Assembly: GCA_907165275.2 (NCBI GenBank)
Contig: OU015671.1
Location: 8,339,001 to 8,403,000, forward strand
Direction: 5' to 3'
DNA length: 64,000 bases
Source of the DNA: Zygaena filipendulae
Taxonomy: Eukaryota; Arthropoda; Insecta; Lepidoptera; Zygaenidae
Shown: positions 1-12,700 of the stretch, piece by piece
Layout of the letters: every line of letters begins with the position of its first letter
How positions within the stretch are numbered: position 1 is the stretch's first letter
Position numbers and translations under genes: made by a program
The notes under the pieces: model-generated
What the model saw: only the letters and a program-made list of their open reading frames with translations
Told to the model about the DNA's origin: nothing
Database searches by the model: none

Positions 1-76
1 TCACAGTGCATAGTGTCACAGTGCACAATGTCACAGTGCACAATGTCACAGTGCATAGTGTCACAGTGCACACAGC
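1..76. repeat. 15-bp minisatellite, left part
   Basis: Tandem copies of the unit TCACAGTGCACAATG, with the variant TCACAGTGCATAGTG, run from the window edge to position 76. The same array resumes at 3151, so the block between is an insertion. The array lies in an intron of Ubr1 (minus strand), downstream of exon 17. Confidence 0.9.
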
Positions 77-433
77 TAGGGCTTCCTATTCGAATATTCG
101 AATATTCGTATTATTCGAATATTCGCCTAATTTAGTATTCGAATATTTGGCTTATCACTATTCGAATATTTCGAATTTTTCGAATACTTCCTATCTGAAG
201 AATAAAAAGTCTTTTAAACTAGAATCTAGTGCGTAAATCATTGATTTTATATAGTTTCCTGATATTAAAGAAAAATATCACGAATTTGTTATCAAAAAAA
301 AGTTTTTAAATATTTGTTATGGTTAAATGTTTTTTTATTGCGAAAAACATCAGGCAAAGATCTCTTTTAGTACCAAAAATTTCAAGATATTAGGATTGTT
401 TTTTTTTTTCACCTAACAAATAAAAATGAAATC

Positions 434-1665
434 ACGTCTGTCAAGCTAGAAAGGTCAAGTCGGCAGAATCAATTGATTTTTAGGTCAAAATTTAGTGCTC
501 AATTAGTGCTAATTTAGTGCTGAAAAAAAAAATTTGGTGCTGTGATAGGTGGAACAAAAATGAGAACACTGCTAACTTTTTATTAAGCTAGCAGTGTACC
601 GTTCGTGATTGCGTTACAATACAGTTGCAGCGGATTTCGCATGGGCTAATAATTTAGTGCTCAATTAGTGCTGCCATTGTAGCGAAAAATTTTTGAAAAA
701 TAATCGTTTTTGAATTTTTTTCAAATAAAATACTGTACTAGCGACACCGGCCGGTCTAAGAGCTCAAAAACGGCGGACAATGGCAGCACTAATTGAGCAC
801 TAAATTATTAGCTCATGCGGATTCCGCTGCAACTGTATCATAATGCGGTCACGAAAGGTACACTGCTAGCTAAATCTGCTAGCTTAATTAAGTAAAAGTT
901 ATTGAAAAAAATTAAAAAAAAGGTTATTTTTCAAAAATTCTTTATTATACTGGCAGCACTAATTGAGCGCTAAATGGTGACGTGTTTCAATTTCATCAGT
1001 TCCCGTTTTTGAGCTCTTAGACCGGCCGGTGTCGCTAGTACAGTATTTTATTTGAAAAAAAAAAATTCAAAAACGGTTATTTTTCAAAAAATTTTCGCTA
1101 CAATGGCAGCACTAATTGAGCACTAAATTATTAGCTCATGCGGATTCCGCTGCAACTGTATCATAACGCGGTCACGAAAGGTACACTGCTAGCTAAATCT
1201 GCTAGCTTAATTAAGTAAAAGTTATTGAAAAAAAATAAAAAAAGGTTATTTTTCAAAAATTCTTTATTATACTGGCAGCACTAATTGAGTGCTAAATGGT
1301 GACGTGTTTCAATTTCATCAGTTCCCGTTTTTGAGCTCTTAGACCGGCCGGTGTCGCTAGTACAGTATTTTATTTGAAAAAAAATTCAAAAACGATTATT
1401 TTTCAAAAATTTTTCGCTACAATGGCAGCACTAATTGAGCACTAAATTATTAGCCCATGCGAATTCCGCTGCAACTGTATTGTAACGCAATCACGAACGG
1501 TACACTGCTAGCTTAATAAAAAGTTAGCAGTGTTCTCATTTTTGTTCCACCTATCACAGCACCAAATTTTTTTTTTCAGCACTAAATTAGCACTAATTGA
1601 GCACTAAATTTTGACCTAAAAATCAATTGATTCTGCCGACTTGACCTTTCTAGCTTGACAGACGT
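434..1665. mobile_element. foldback (MULE-like) element with long inverted arms
   Basis: Near-perfect inverted arms of about 340 bp (434-771 and about 1322-1665) begin ACGTCTGTCAAGCTAG. The core between them consists of tandem units of about 320 bp (781-1103, 1104-1422). The element is flanked by the 9-bp direct repeat AATGAAATC (425-433 and 1666-1674). Nine-base duplications with long inverted repeats are typical of Mutator-like elements, so I infer a non-autonomous MULE/foldback. No protein-coding frame is present. The motif TTAGTGCTCAATTAGTGCT and its complement recur throughout. Confidence 0.75.
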
Positions 1666-1867
1666 AATGAAATCGACCTCTAACATTAACTTCTCCTCTT
1701 CTTGACTAATTCTCCTGTACTAAACTAAAGTTAACCAGATAAGTTTTTCAGTTGAATAAAATAGGAAATGCTTAGATTTCTGCCAAATTGTCAAACCACG
1801 TGTATTTTATAAACTAAGATTTTGAAAAACAACCACAGTAAAGTAAATTATTTTTCTTCTTCGGCAC

Positions 1868-2485
1868 ACTCTTGACGTGGTCGAGGTCAACATGTTGCAG
1901 CAAGATCCATCTTTCTCTGTCTGCCGTGACACGTGCGCAATCAAGCAAGGATCCGTCTACTGCAGATTTAATCTGGTTGGTTCATCACATGGGTGACCTG
2001 CCACGCGGTTTCGTGCATTCGTTTTTGTTCTCTGCGACTCTGCAATATTGTCCCGGTGCGTCATGTGTCCGCAGAATTGAGAGTATTAAGCTACAGTTGA
2101 TAAACGGCATTTGGTGCGAAGTCCTTATAATACACAGATGTTGGTGGGCAACTCTGTCCAAGATATTCCTAACGGTTTTATCCCGTGCCATATTTCAAGT
2201 TTCTTCTTCTCGAATTCTCCCTGGAGCCATATCTCAGTACCGTGCTTCAATATGAGAAACACCAGAGTCCAGTCAGGTTTTTGTAACATTTGAGATATTA
2301 CGGTTCTTCCAAAGTATTTTCAGCTGGCCTATTGCTAACCTAGTAAAGGCATAAGTCGCTTGATTTCGACCTCGTGGCCACCCTTGCTTGATAATGAGAA
2401 CAGAACTCCTGGATGAACAAGACATCATCATATCAGCAGAATGACGTCCATTTCTAGACATAGGTATCCCCAAAGATCGCCACAA
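1868..2485 (-). pseudogene. LINE reverse transcriptase C-terminal relic
   Basis: On the minus strand, broken frames give stretches such as LAIGQLKILWKNRNIS, then a stop-interrupted LRTHDAPGQYCRVAEN, then PRGRSP, then IKSAVDGSLLDCARV. This order matches the C-terminal end of insect LINE endonuclease/reverse transcriptases: a K.WK.R.IS block, then GRSP-RW-DQI, then the terminal ARVTADRE region. Stops and frameshifts interrupt it, and the catalytic RT core is absent. It sits inside the hAT-like element. The clade is not resolved. Confidence 0.6.
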
Positions 2486-3150
2486 AGACTAGTCCTTCGC
2501 TTCCCATGTGTTGCAGTATCATACGTGTGCGTACAATGTCATAATTATCACTTTGGACGACTGGACAATTTCAAACTGGGTATTTTCAAACTGGGTATTT
2601 TCAAACCGAATTCAATACTGCGAAGCAAAATGTAGCTCTGTGTATCTTATTATAATCAGCATCTCTACGGAATTAAGCTTTTTTTGTTTTAGACTATAAT
2701 TAAAAAATTTTGAGTAGGGATTATTTTCCAATTTGTCAAAAAACACAAGAATTTGATAGAATTTTGTGTCAATAATAGAAGAAGTTGAGTAGGTAATTTT
2801 AAATATTTTTGTCGATTAGAAGTTGATTTAATTACTATATCTACTGTTTTTTTTTAATTACATTATAATACTAAAAGAGATATTTGTCTTATGGTTTAGA
2901 TAAAAGTCTTTGGTGCTAGTAAATGGTTATGAAACGTAGTTTTTAATTTCAAACCAGTAATATTGTACTCGAATATTGATTGCTTAATTTTAAAATCCAT
3001 GAATTATGTACTATATTAAAATTAAAAGGACATTTTTTCTTCAGATAGAAATTATTCGAAAAATTCGAAATATTCGAATAATTCGAATATTGGCTTTGGA
3101 ACTATTCGAAATATTCGAATAGGAAAAATGGTCGAATATTGGAAGCCCTA

Positions 3151-3730
3151 CACACAGCACAGTACACAATGTCACAGTGCGCAATGTTACAGTCCACAAT
3201 GTTACAGTGAACAGTGTCACAGTGCGCAATGTTACAGTGCACAATGTCACAGTGCGCAATGTCACGGTGCACAATGTTACAGTGCACAATGTCACAGTGC
3301 ATAGTGTCACAGTGCACACAGCACAGTACACAATGTCACAGTGCACAATGTCACAGTGCACAATGTCACAGTGCATAGTGTCACAGTGCATAGTGTCACA
3401 GTGCACAATGTCACAGTGCACAATGTCACAGTGCAGAGTGTCACAGTGCACAATGTCACAGTGCACAATGTCACAGTGCACAATGTCACAGTGCACAATG
3501 TCACAGTGCACAATGTCACAGTGCACAATGTCACAGTGCACAATGTCACAGTGCACAATGTCACAGTGCATAGTGTCACAGTGCATAGTGTCACAGTGCA
3601 CAATGTCACAGTGCATAGTGTCACAGTGCACAATGTCACAGTGCACAATGTCACAGTGCACGATGTCACAGTGCACAATGTCACAGTGCACAATGTCACA
3701 GTGCATAGTGTCACAGTACACAATGTCAAA
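3151..3730. repeat. 15-bp minisatellite, right part
   Basis: About 38 tandem copies of TCACAGTGCACAATG and close variants (GCGCAATG, GCATAGTG, TTACAG). Because 15 is a multiple of three, several frames stay open on both strands and give repetitive artefact peptides. The array ends about 19 bp from the splice donor of Ubr1 exon 17. Confidence 0.95.
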
Positions 3731-3746
3731 GAGTCGCAGCCCTCAC

Positions 3747-6700
3747 CGGCGGCCTTCCTCCTGTTGCGCTGCTCCTCCTCGCTGCGCGAGAGCTCCTCGC
3801 GCGTGTAGTGGTAGAAGAACGTGTCGTACTCGTCGTAGAGGTGCGGCTTGAGCTTGTAGACGCCCCGCGCGGCGCCGCCGGTCGGCTTCACGAAGTCCGC
3901 CACCTCGTGGATGACCGCCTCCAGCCCGGTCTCGTGCAGCTGGTCCTCGGGCAGCGCCCTGCGCCCGCCGGACGGGGATTGTCATTGTATGGTTGTCGTG
4001 CACCGAATCAACACTGTCTCGCGCCCGGCGTTTTTACCCGACTCAAATTGTATAAAACCAAGTCCACACTACAAGGAGCTTCGCTTAATGCTCTGCCAAG
4101 AGTCAAGACTCTCGCTGAGTGACTGTTTCTAGAGACAGACGTATTCTATAGCAACTGGCCACACTGCAAGCGACGCGCCTAAGTGGGTGCCCAGTTTGTC
4201 ACAATATGAGCCGCGTAGCGAACGAACGTGTTGGTTAATTTTTGTAATTCGCCTAGTGATTTTACTTTTTTTCGGGGAAGGCAAAGGAAACTTACTCAAT
4301 TCAGATGTTTCATTTTTTCTTTTTCTGAGGTTCTTTACATCGAAATGCATTGGTTAAAATTTGTATAATTTCATTTCATCTACATGTCAAACATTAAAAC
4401 AGTTCAAAGTTACTATTACGCGGGGCACAGTTAGTAAATAATAAATATATTACGTCACCATAAATGTTTGACATTGCCGAGGTACGGTAGGTTAAGTTTG
4501 GTATGAATTGTGAACACAACAGAGTCAAATAGTACCGATGATACTGATTTCACCTGTGCAAGCAACCCACCATAACGAATTTTTTGTCCTCAGTTAAATC
4601 AGGGTTAATTTAAAAACGAATTACTTTTTACAATTTTACAGCGACATATTATACACCGCATGTCAACTACTATTCATATCAGTATCAGCGGAGACCAGTT
4701 GTGAACTACTCATGTTTGTATACGTCAATTTATTAAAAACAAAAATGCATGTCATGAATGTGAACCTGTTGAGTTCGGAGTGCGGCATCGGCTTGACGCA
4801 CAGCATCTGTATGATCTCCTTCTTGGTGCGGTCCTCGTTGGTGACCTCGCCCACGCCGGGCACGTGCCGCGACCCCACCACTGGCAAAGAATAATAACAA
4901 TTACTAGATACTAGAGGCCGTCGCTGCTGCACCGACAAGCCACCCTGTACGTGTGCACACAAGCCACCCTGAACGTGTGCACACAAGCCACCCTGCACGT
5001 GTGCACACGAGTCACCCGGCAAGTGTGCACACGAGTCATCCTGCAAGTGTGCACACAAACCACCCTGCACGTGTGCACACAAGCCACCCTGCACGTGTGC
5101 ACACGAGTCAGAGTGCAAATGTGCACACAAGCCACCCTGAACGTGTGCACACAAGTCACCCTGCAAGTGTGCACACGAGTCATCCTGCAAGTGTGCACAC
5201 AAACCACCCTGCACGTGTGCACACAAGCCACCCTGCACGTGTACAAACAAGCCACCCTGCACGTGTGCACACAAGCCACCCTGCACGTGTGCACACAAGC
5301 CACCCTGCACATGTGCACACAAGTCACCCTGCAAGTGTGAACACAAGCCACCCTGGGCGTGTGCACACAAGCCAGTAGTAAGGAGTTGCATCTGTTCGAT
5401 TTTATGGAGTTTAGTGGGTATGCCACGGCGCACAACACACGAAGCAGGTACACTGGATTGCAAGGGTGCACGGTGGATGATTTATAAAAAGCTGACCGTT
5501 ATATTTTAGTGTCTGATCAGTATGACATCTTCTCTTCCCTAGAGATGTGTCCTGTCTTACCCCAGAACGCAAAATCTCCTCTTGCCCCGGTGGTCAATAT
5601 CCCCCTATCTCCCGTGTGATCAAAAAACCCACCTTGCCTTAGTGGTCCCTATCCCATCTCTCTCTCTAAGGGTAAATAATCCATCTGGCCATAGTAGTCA
5701 ATATCTCTTCTTGCCCCAAGTGATCAATATCGCCTCTTTCCCTTGTGGTCAACAACCCATCTTGCCCTAGTGGTCAATGTTCCCCCACTGCTCTAGTGGT
5801 GAATGTTCCCCCGGTGCTCACCGGTGATGAGCAGCGAGAGGAACTCCTCGACCATGCAGATGACGTGCCGCAGCGAGTCGTCCTCCACGCCGCGCTGCTC
5901 GAAGTCGCTGGCGGTCCACTCCAGCAGGTTGAACTTGTTCAGCACGTGGATTATGAACTCGTTGCTCTCTATCAGCGACGCGCCTATCTGTTTGTTCAAG
6001 AATACAACACTCGATTAAGTGTCAATACTGGGCGTGTTGGGACGGTTACCTTTAAAAAACCAAAAATATTGAGGTGTTTAAATTGTTGACCCGTTATAAA
6101 TATTGACGAATTTATCATAGTTTAAAAATGGCCTGTTGTGGGATTTTTTTTTGTCAAATTTATAATTTAAACAATATAGTTCAAAACAATATAGTTCATC
6201 AGTGATAACTTTTTTTATTTTTTATTATATGCTTTATTATATGTAACCTACAATCCTACCTACAAACTTTGCGATTTGAAAGACGATGTGATCCCGTTAA
6301 ATGATGATCAAGCACATTAGAACGCCACTAGACCAGGCTAGTTAGATTCAGATATTGAATTCAATTATAATATTCACTAAATGTAGCTCAAATAAGATAA
6401 AATCAGTTCTATTATTAGTATTGTAGAAATTTACTATAAATAAAATCATTTTTCTACATAATATTATAAAACAAAGTCCTTTACCGCGTCCATCGGTTTG
6501 TCCGCGATAAACTCAAAGACCACTGAATGGATTTTCATGCGGTTCTCACCAATAGATAGAGTGATTAAAAAAGGTTAATAAGTAGAGTTTTAACCTGGAG
6601 CAATAAAATTCAAATCAACCAATAAACAAGTGGACCTGCAGCATGACGACGTCCCGGTCGAGCATCTCGAGGCGGCACTTGACGTTGTGGTAGAAGTAGA

Positions 6701-9700
6701 GCTGGTTGAGCAGCGCGAACCCGTTGCGGCGCCACATGCCCGCGTGCACCTGCGCCACCATCGCGCACGTGCGCAGCACCGGCTCTGCGCGCCGCAGACA
6801 AAGTCAACTTGCAACACACTCATTCACTGGTTTTAGATATGTATAAGCAGTTGTTGAAATACGCATGAGTTATCCTACTAATATTATAAATGTGAAAGTG
6901 TGAATGTTTGGATGTTTGTTACTCAATCACGCAAAAACGGCTGAACGGATTTGGATGAAATTTGGCATGCACGTTGTCAGGGGTACAGAGAAGCACATAG
7001 GGTACTTTTTATCCCGTAATTCCCCCGGGAACTCCGAAATTACCGCGGTTGACACTGCGGGGCACAGCTAGTACTCTATAACCCGCTAGTAGGTTATAGC
7101 ATAGTCAGTTTGCCTCCTTATCTATAGATATAAAATGCTTTGTCCTGAATGTCTGACTGACGGATCGACGCACAGCCTAAATCGCTGATTGTAGAGACCT
7201 AAAACTTGGAGGGTGTGTTCTTTGTATGACGTAGGCATCCGATAAGAAAGGATTTTTGAAAATTCAACCTCTATTAGGGGGGTGGAAAGGGGTCGCAAAG
7301 TTTCTATGGAACAATTCCGCGAAAACTTCGAAATCAACGCGGGTGAAACTGCGCGGGACAGCTAGTTTTAGATATTATTTGTACTTTATATACACTTACC
7401 TACTTTATGACGGCTTTCCGCAACCTATGTTAAGTTAAAGTACTTACCTTAACTAAGCGCCCTCACAAGTGTGTGTTCGTACGATACACGTGCGTAACTC
7501 GTCTTCACTACGCCTCGTGACTCGTGAGTTATAACCAACATTACGCACTTCTATAGTAATGTGCTATAACTAGATAGGACATGTAGGCGGGGCAGGCGCG
7601 CCACGAAAAAGTTTATTTATAAAAAAAAGTGTCAAAATGTATTTAATTATTATCATTTGCACTTGCCTGTCACGGGGACATTCGAGACATTTTACTATAG
7701 TATTTTTTTTTTAATCGTCACTAGCTTAGCAACAGCTGGAACCTCAAACTCAACAACTTTGCTCACCCATGAGCTCCTCGGGCGGCGGTTTGGTCTTGTC
7801 GCTGCGCTCGAACTCGCGGCTGTGGTAGGAGAGGCCGTGCCGGTGCAGCAGCAGGTGCAGCCCGGCGATGAAGCGCGACAGCGGCTGGTGGATCGACACC
7901 GGCTCCGAGGACACGTCGTACGGGACCACCGACGCGCTCTGGCCGCCAAGCTCTAGTAAACACAAACAAAACAAGAATTATTATCAAAATCGGTTCACCC
8001 AGTCGAAAGTACTGAGGTAGCAAACATATAAAAAAATACAGTCGAATTGAGAACCTCCTCCTTTTTTGGAGTCGGTTAAAATCAACTATTCGATACTAAA
8101 ACTACTTTCTTACTATACTAAACAAAAGAAAGACCCGCGCAATGCAAGCCAAAACATGTCTTGCAAAGCGTCGAGTGGCGTGAACTATCATTTCAAGGTC
8201 ACGCGCACCAACACCGATTGAGAGAAAAAAAAGTCAAGATCCGCGGATGTTGACACCAAATATCCGTGTTCAGGTCGGTACCCACGGATATACAACACTA
8301 GTGCACACACGCCGCTCGCGGGCAGCAGCAGTGGTGTGGAGTAGTCGATCGGTCCGCACGTGCGTGCGGGCCAGCCGCCAGCCGCCAGCCGCCAGCCGCG
8401 CTCACCTCGCACCACCTTGGGCATGTGCGCGTACGTGTCGCCGTGGCAGCGCAGCGCCATGCGGTACGCGCTGGCCGCCACGCCGCGCTCGGCGGCGCAC
8501 CACTCCAGCGCGAGCGTCACGCTGTGCGCCAGCTTCACGTGCAGGTTGAACGCAGACTCCCACTCGGGCTCGTACTCCATGTGCTGGCCCATCTGGGGAA
8601 CACAGCACGGCACGCCGCATGATCACTCCGGCCACAGCGGCCCGGGGATCTAGTTTTGAAAGATTACAATGGGCATGTTGACTAATTTTTATTTTTTAGT
8701 CCGTCTTGTAGATTATTAAAAAATATTGGACACGTATTTTTTCTTTTGTTACGTAATCAAAAAATAACGGCGATATATTGAGTTGAAATTTCGCGTGACG
8801 TCACTATTCTGACAGTTTGTATGGCGGTATTAGCGGATAGTGACGTCACGACACCCTCACCCTAAACTTTAATGCGCCTTATTTTGTTTTATTTTTATTT
8901 AACTTTATTTAGCTACAAAATATAACAAAAATATACAAAAATATAACGAACATTTGAGTGTCAAACAAAAAAGCCGATTACAGATTTTCGCCCTAAACTT
9001 TAATGCGCTTTATCTGTGTATATTTTAATTTATTTAAAAGCAAAAAATACGTGTCTATTGTTTTTTTATTTTCTAACTGACGGACTAATTAGAATTTTGA
9101 TTTTCAAAAGTAGTCCACATTCCCATTACTTTCGCACACGGAATCCATGCGCATGCTTAAAATTGTATTTTTGAAATTCCATTTCACGTGAAATCTGCAA
9201 CGACTGGGCTGATTGCGGCAGTTTTGTTTTAAAAATCTATACTTAACTAAGTAATCATTAAAGTCGACTCTGATTGCGGCGGTTAGTTTCCTAGAGCGTT
9301 AGCAACCATAGATTGGCAACTCGGCTAAGGGGCAGGTGTAGCTCTGAGGGCGGGCTGGCGGGGCTCACCTGTCGCACGACCGCGTCCATGCCCTGCATCA
9401 TGACGAACAAGTTGAGCAGCAGGTACAGGCCGTGCAGGAAGCCCTTGCGCAGGTCGTCGTCGAAGGCGGCCGGTACCGAGCCCAGCAGGTACTTCACGTC
9501 GTAGAGGATGAACTGCGCGCGCTTGAAGCTCGGCGACACGTGGTTGCGGTCGAACTCCAAGCGGCCCTGGACCACGACCAACGGCCAAATCACGAAACGG
9601 TACACGAAAACATAATTGTTTTTATTTTATTAATATTATAATATATTATTATGTAAGATAAATGTTTTAGTAATCTATTATTTTTCATTATTATTACTAT

Positions 9701-12700
9701 TGTTTTTATTTGTTGACTATTCAAAAGCGCCTGTAAAGGATTAATTGAATAAAAACATTTTGATTGATTGATTGATTGATTGAACAAGAGCTTTTTGTTA
9801 GAATTTTGTCTATTTTTCGCTTTTAGGTATGTTGGTTTACAATTTATCTATGTGACGATATTGACCGTCGCATTGTACCAATTGATATTCCGGACAATTT
9901 GGTCTCACTCGTTTTTGATCACGTGATCAACCTCGGACCAATGATTAGTCTTCTTCTTCTTCTTTTTTATTAAATGGCAACTTTTAAATAATTTTGCCAA
10001 TGACAATGTGTGACTTGTGACGTGACTTGATAGACAAAGCAACGCGATTGAAGTAAAAAAACAACACGATATATTTTTAAATCATGAGATTTCCAAAATA
10101 AAATAAAGTCAACCGCATCGGTCGGTTGACATGAGTGGATGACAGCGTGACATGACAATGACATGAATGACAGTATGCTGGAATGCGTTCCGTTTTAAAC
10201 AGTAACCAGTATAGCTCGGTAAAGCTATCTTTATAGGAATGGCTACGCAGTATACTGAAGTGACGTCATGCATTGTATTTTTACACCTTGTCATCGTGCC
10301 CATAAAGAAAACCTTTCGCAGTTGAGAAGTTGTGGACTTGTGAGTGTGGAGCTGACCTTGGCGTTGCACTGGCGGTGGCACTCGCTGAGGAACGTGTTGA
10401 GCACGACGTAGAGCGCGTCGTGCCGCGCGATCAGGTGGTGCGCCAGCGTGGGCGTCGTGTACAGCTGCACCGACAGCGACGAGATGGAGAACGAGTGGTC
10501 GTGGTCGTCGCGGATGAAGTCCTTCAGGATCGAGCCTGGCCGCCGGGCGCCGCGCAACACATTACACACCGCAGCGTTACGTCAATCACTTTATTTATTT
10601 ATTGGTTTGCCAACAGATTTACATTATAAAATATTGTATATAAAGTGTAGTGAGTACATTACGTGCCACAATGCAAAAAACCTATACATGGCATTGGTAG
10701 GTTTTTCTTCTTTCTTATTTATTTACGTACTAGCTGTGCCCGGCGGTTTCACCCGCGGTATTTTTGGAGTTCCCGCGGGAATTCCGGGATAAAGTACCCT
10801 ACGTCACTCGGGACTACCGTACCGTAAGTACTATAAGTGAAAGAATTTTCAAAATCGGTTCAGTAGATCAAGAGATTACCCCCTACCTATAGTGTTATAT
10901 TTATTTATTTATTCTTTATTGCACAGTAAGTACAAATGGCGAACTTAATGCCTTGCGGCATTCTCTACCAGTTATATTATCTGTGCCCCTACATTCTACG
11001 ACGTAACATTCACAAACTTTAGCTGTTTATGATATTAATGTATATAAATGAAGTTTGCTGACCGTAATTCTTGGTGAACAGCACCGCCATGGTCTTCTTG
11101 GTGCTGTAGTCCATGAGCGTGGTGGCGATCAGCAGCCGCTGCCAGGCGGTGCGCGCCGCCTTCCACATGCGGTAGTTGTTCTGCATGACGCCGGCCGCCA
11201 CGCCGCCCGCGCCCGCCGCCGCCGCCGCCGCGCCCACCGCGCCCACCGCGCCCGCCGCGCCCACCGCGCCCGCCGCCTCCTCGCCCAGCGCCACCCGGCT
11301 GGTGGCCACGCGCAGCGCGCTCTCCTGGCACACGAAGCTCTGCAGCCTGGACGGGTTGCGAGTTGCACACTTATATTTAGGTATATATGGTGTGATAAAA
11401 TTTGCTGCAAATATTTACAGGGTTGAAAGTATAGGTTAGAACAAACAGGATAAGCGAAATTAATAAGTTTGGTAGTTTTTCAGAATATGTGGAAAATAAA
11501 TTCATTGAAAAATTAAAAAACAAAAGTTTTTGTTTTATGAACATGTTTATAACGGAGTATAATTTCAACCCTGTAAATATTTGCAGCTAATTTTGCCACA
11601 CCTTAGGAGATTCCGGATTTGATTTCCGATAAGGAGTGGAATTTGTGTGATAAAAACTGGTTTTCGAGAGAACCATCACCAGCTTATTGTGTTAGTTTTG
11701 AAGTAAGAATTTAAAATCATCTAAATCGGTGTTTATGCTCTTTTCGAAACTGCGAGCGAGGACAACAGCTGATTACGAAGGCAAAGATCACTCACCAATT
11801 GAGCAGTTTCATGGCGAAGGTCTGGTGGGCGATGACGTGCGCGTGCATCACGAGCAGCTTGAGGCTGGAGCCGTGGCGCGACGTGAACCTTTCGAACAGC
11901 GCCGTGCAGCTACCGTTAACACCACACAACAAGTACAACGGCCGACGCTTCCACTAGGTTTCGAGTCGAAATATGTATATACGATACGGCTAGCCGTTCC
12001 CCACGATTTTGTGAGTTCCCTCGGCAATCCCGTGGTAAAAAGTATCCTATGTTCTTCTCTGTACCCCTGACAGCGCGTATGCTAAGCTTCATGCTTGATG
12101 ATGATCTGGTGAGTAGTTAAGGCGTGACAACGTAACAAACAAATAAACTCACATCCGCATTTATAATATACTAGCTGTTCCCCGTAAAGCTGTTGTTCTC
12201 TAGGACGCAGATAAACAATAACATGTTAACCCACAAAATTAAGTTATTGATACAGAACGATTTATTGAGAGTTAGAGAACATTTTTTAAAGTGTTTACCT
12301 TATTACATTGTTTAAATATGTAATAAAATGTTGAATACAAAAAAATGTTGACAGAAAATGGCGCTATAACTTTAAAACACGATTTACTCAAAATTTCTTC
12401 AGTGTGGCTTAACACACTATTGCTTATCTATCATTTTCTGTACCCCCTGACGTGTAGTATTCAAAATCTTATAGTTTCACTCGCGATAATTTCAGAGTTC
12501 CCGCGGGAATTCCGGTATAAAAAGTACCCTATGTCCTTCTCTGTACCTCTGATGTGTGTACGAAAATTCATGATGATCGGTCAAACCGTTAAGGCGTGAA
12601 AGCGTGACAAACAAACAAACAAACTCACTTACGTATCTATAATATTAGTAAGGAAACTCTAATATAATATGAGCATTTACCGCATTCGCTTGGTATCCAC

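Larger units (their letters stand above)
77..3150. mobile_element. hAT-like non-autonomous element carrying nested insertions
   Basis: The ends are inverted copies of TAGGGCTTCC (77-86 and 3141-3150). They are flanked by the 8-bp direct repeat CACACAGC (69-76 and 3151-3158), the duplication length of hAT transposases. Both subterminal regions (about 87-190 and 3050-3145) are rich in ATTCGAATATTCG palindromes, as hAT ends often are. No transposase reading frame is visible. The interior holds a foldback element (434-1665) and a LINE relic (1868-2485). The unoccupied form of the target, GTGCACACAGCACAGTAC, is still present in the neighbouring array near 3312-3327, which supports the element boundaries. 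Confidence 0.8.

Noticed and set aside
3041..3903. Long open frames with repeated HCDIVHCDIV or TVTLCTVTLC peptides on both strands
   Set aside because: They are translations of the 15-bp minisatellite, whose length is a multiple of three. They run across repeats only and lack any protein-like context.
4663..5471. Open frames of 130-266 codons with 8-residue Cys/His repeats
   Set aside because: They result from the 24-bp minisatellite in a Ubr1 intron. One of them also reads through genuine exon 16, but the exon is defined by splice sites and homology.
6590..11426. Arg/Ala-rich frames on both strands in GC-rich blocks
   Set aside because: Shadows of GC-rich Ubr1 exons in other frames; the true frame is fixed by UBR family sequence and intron phases.
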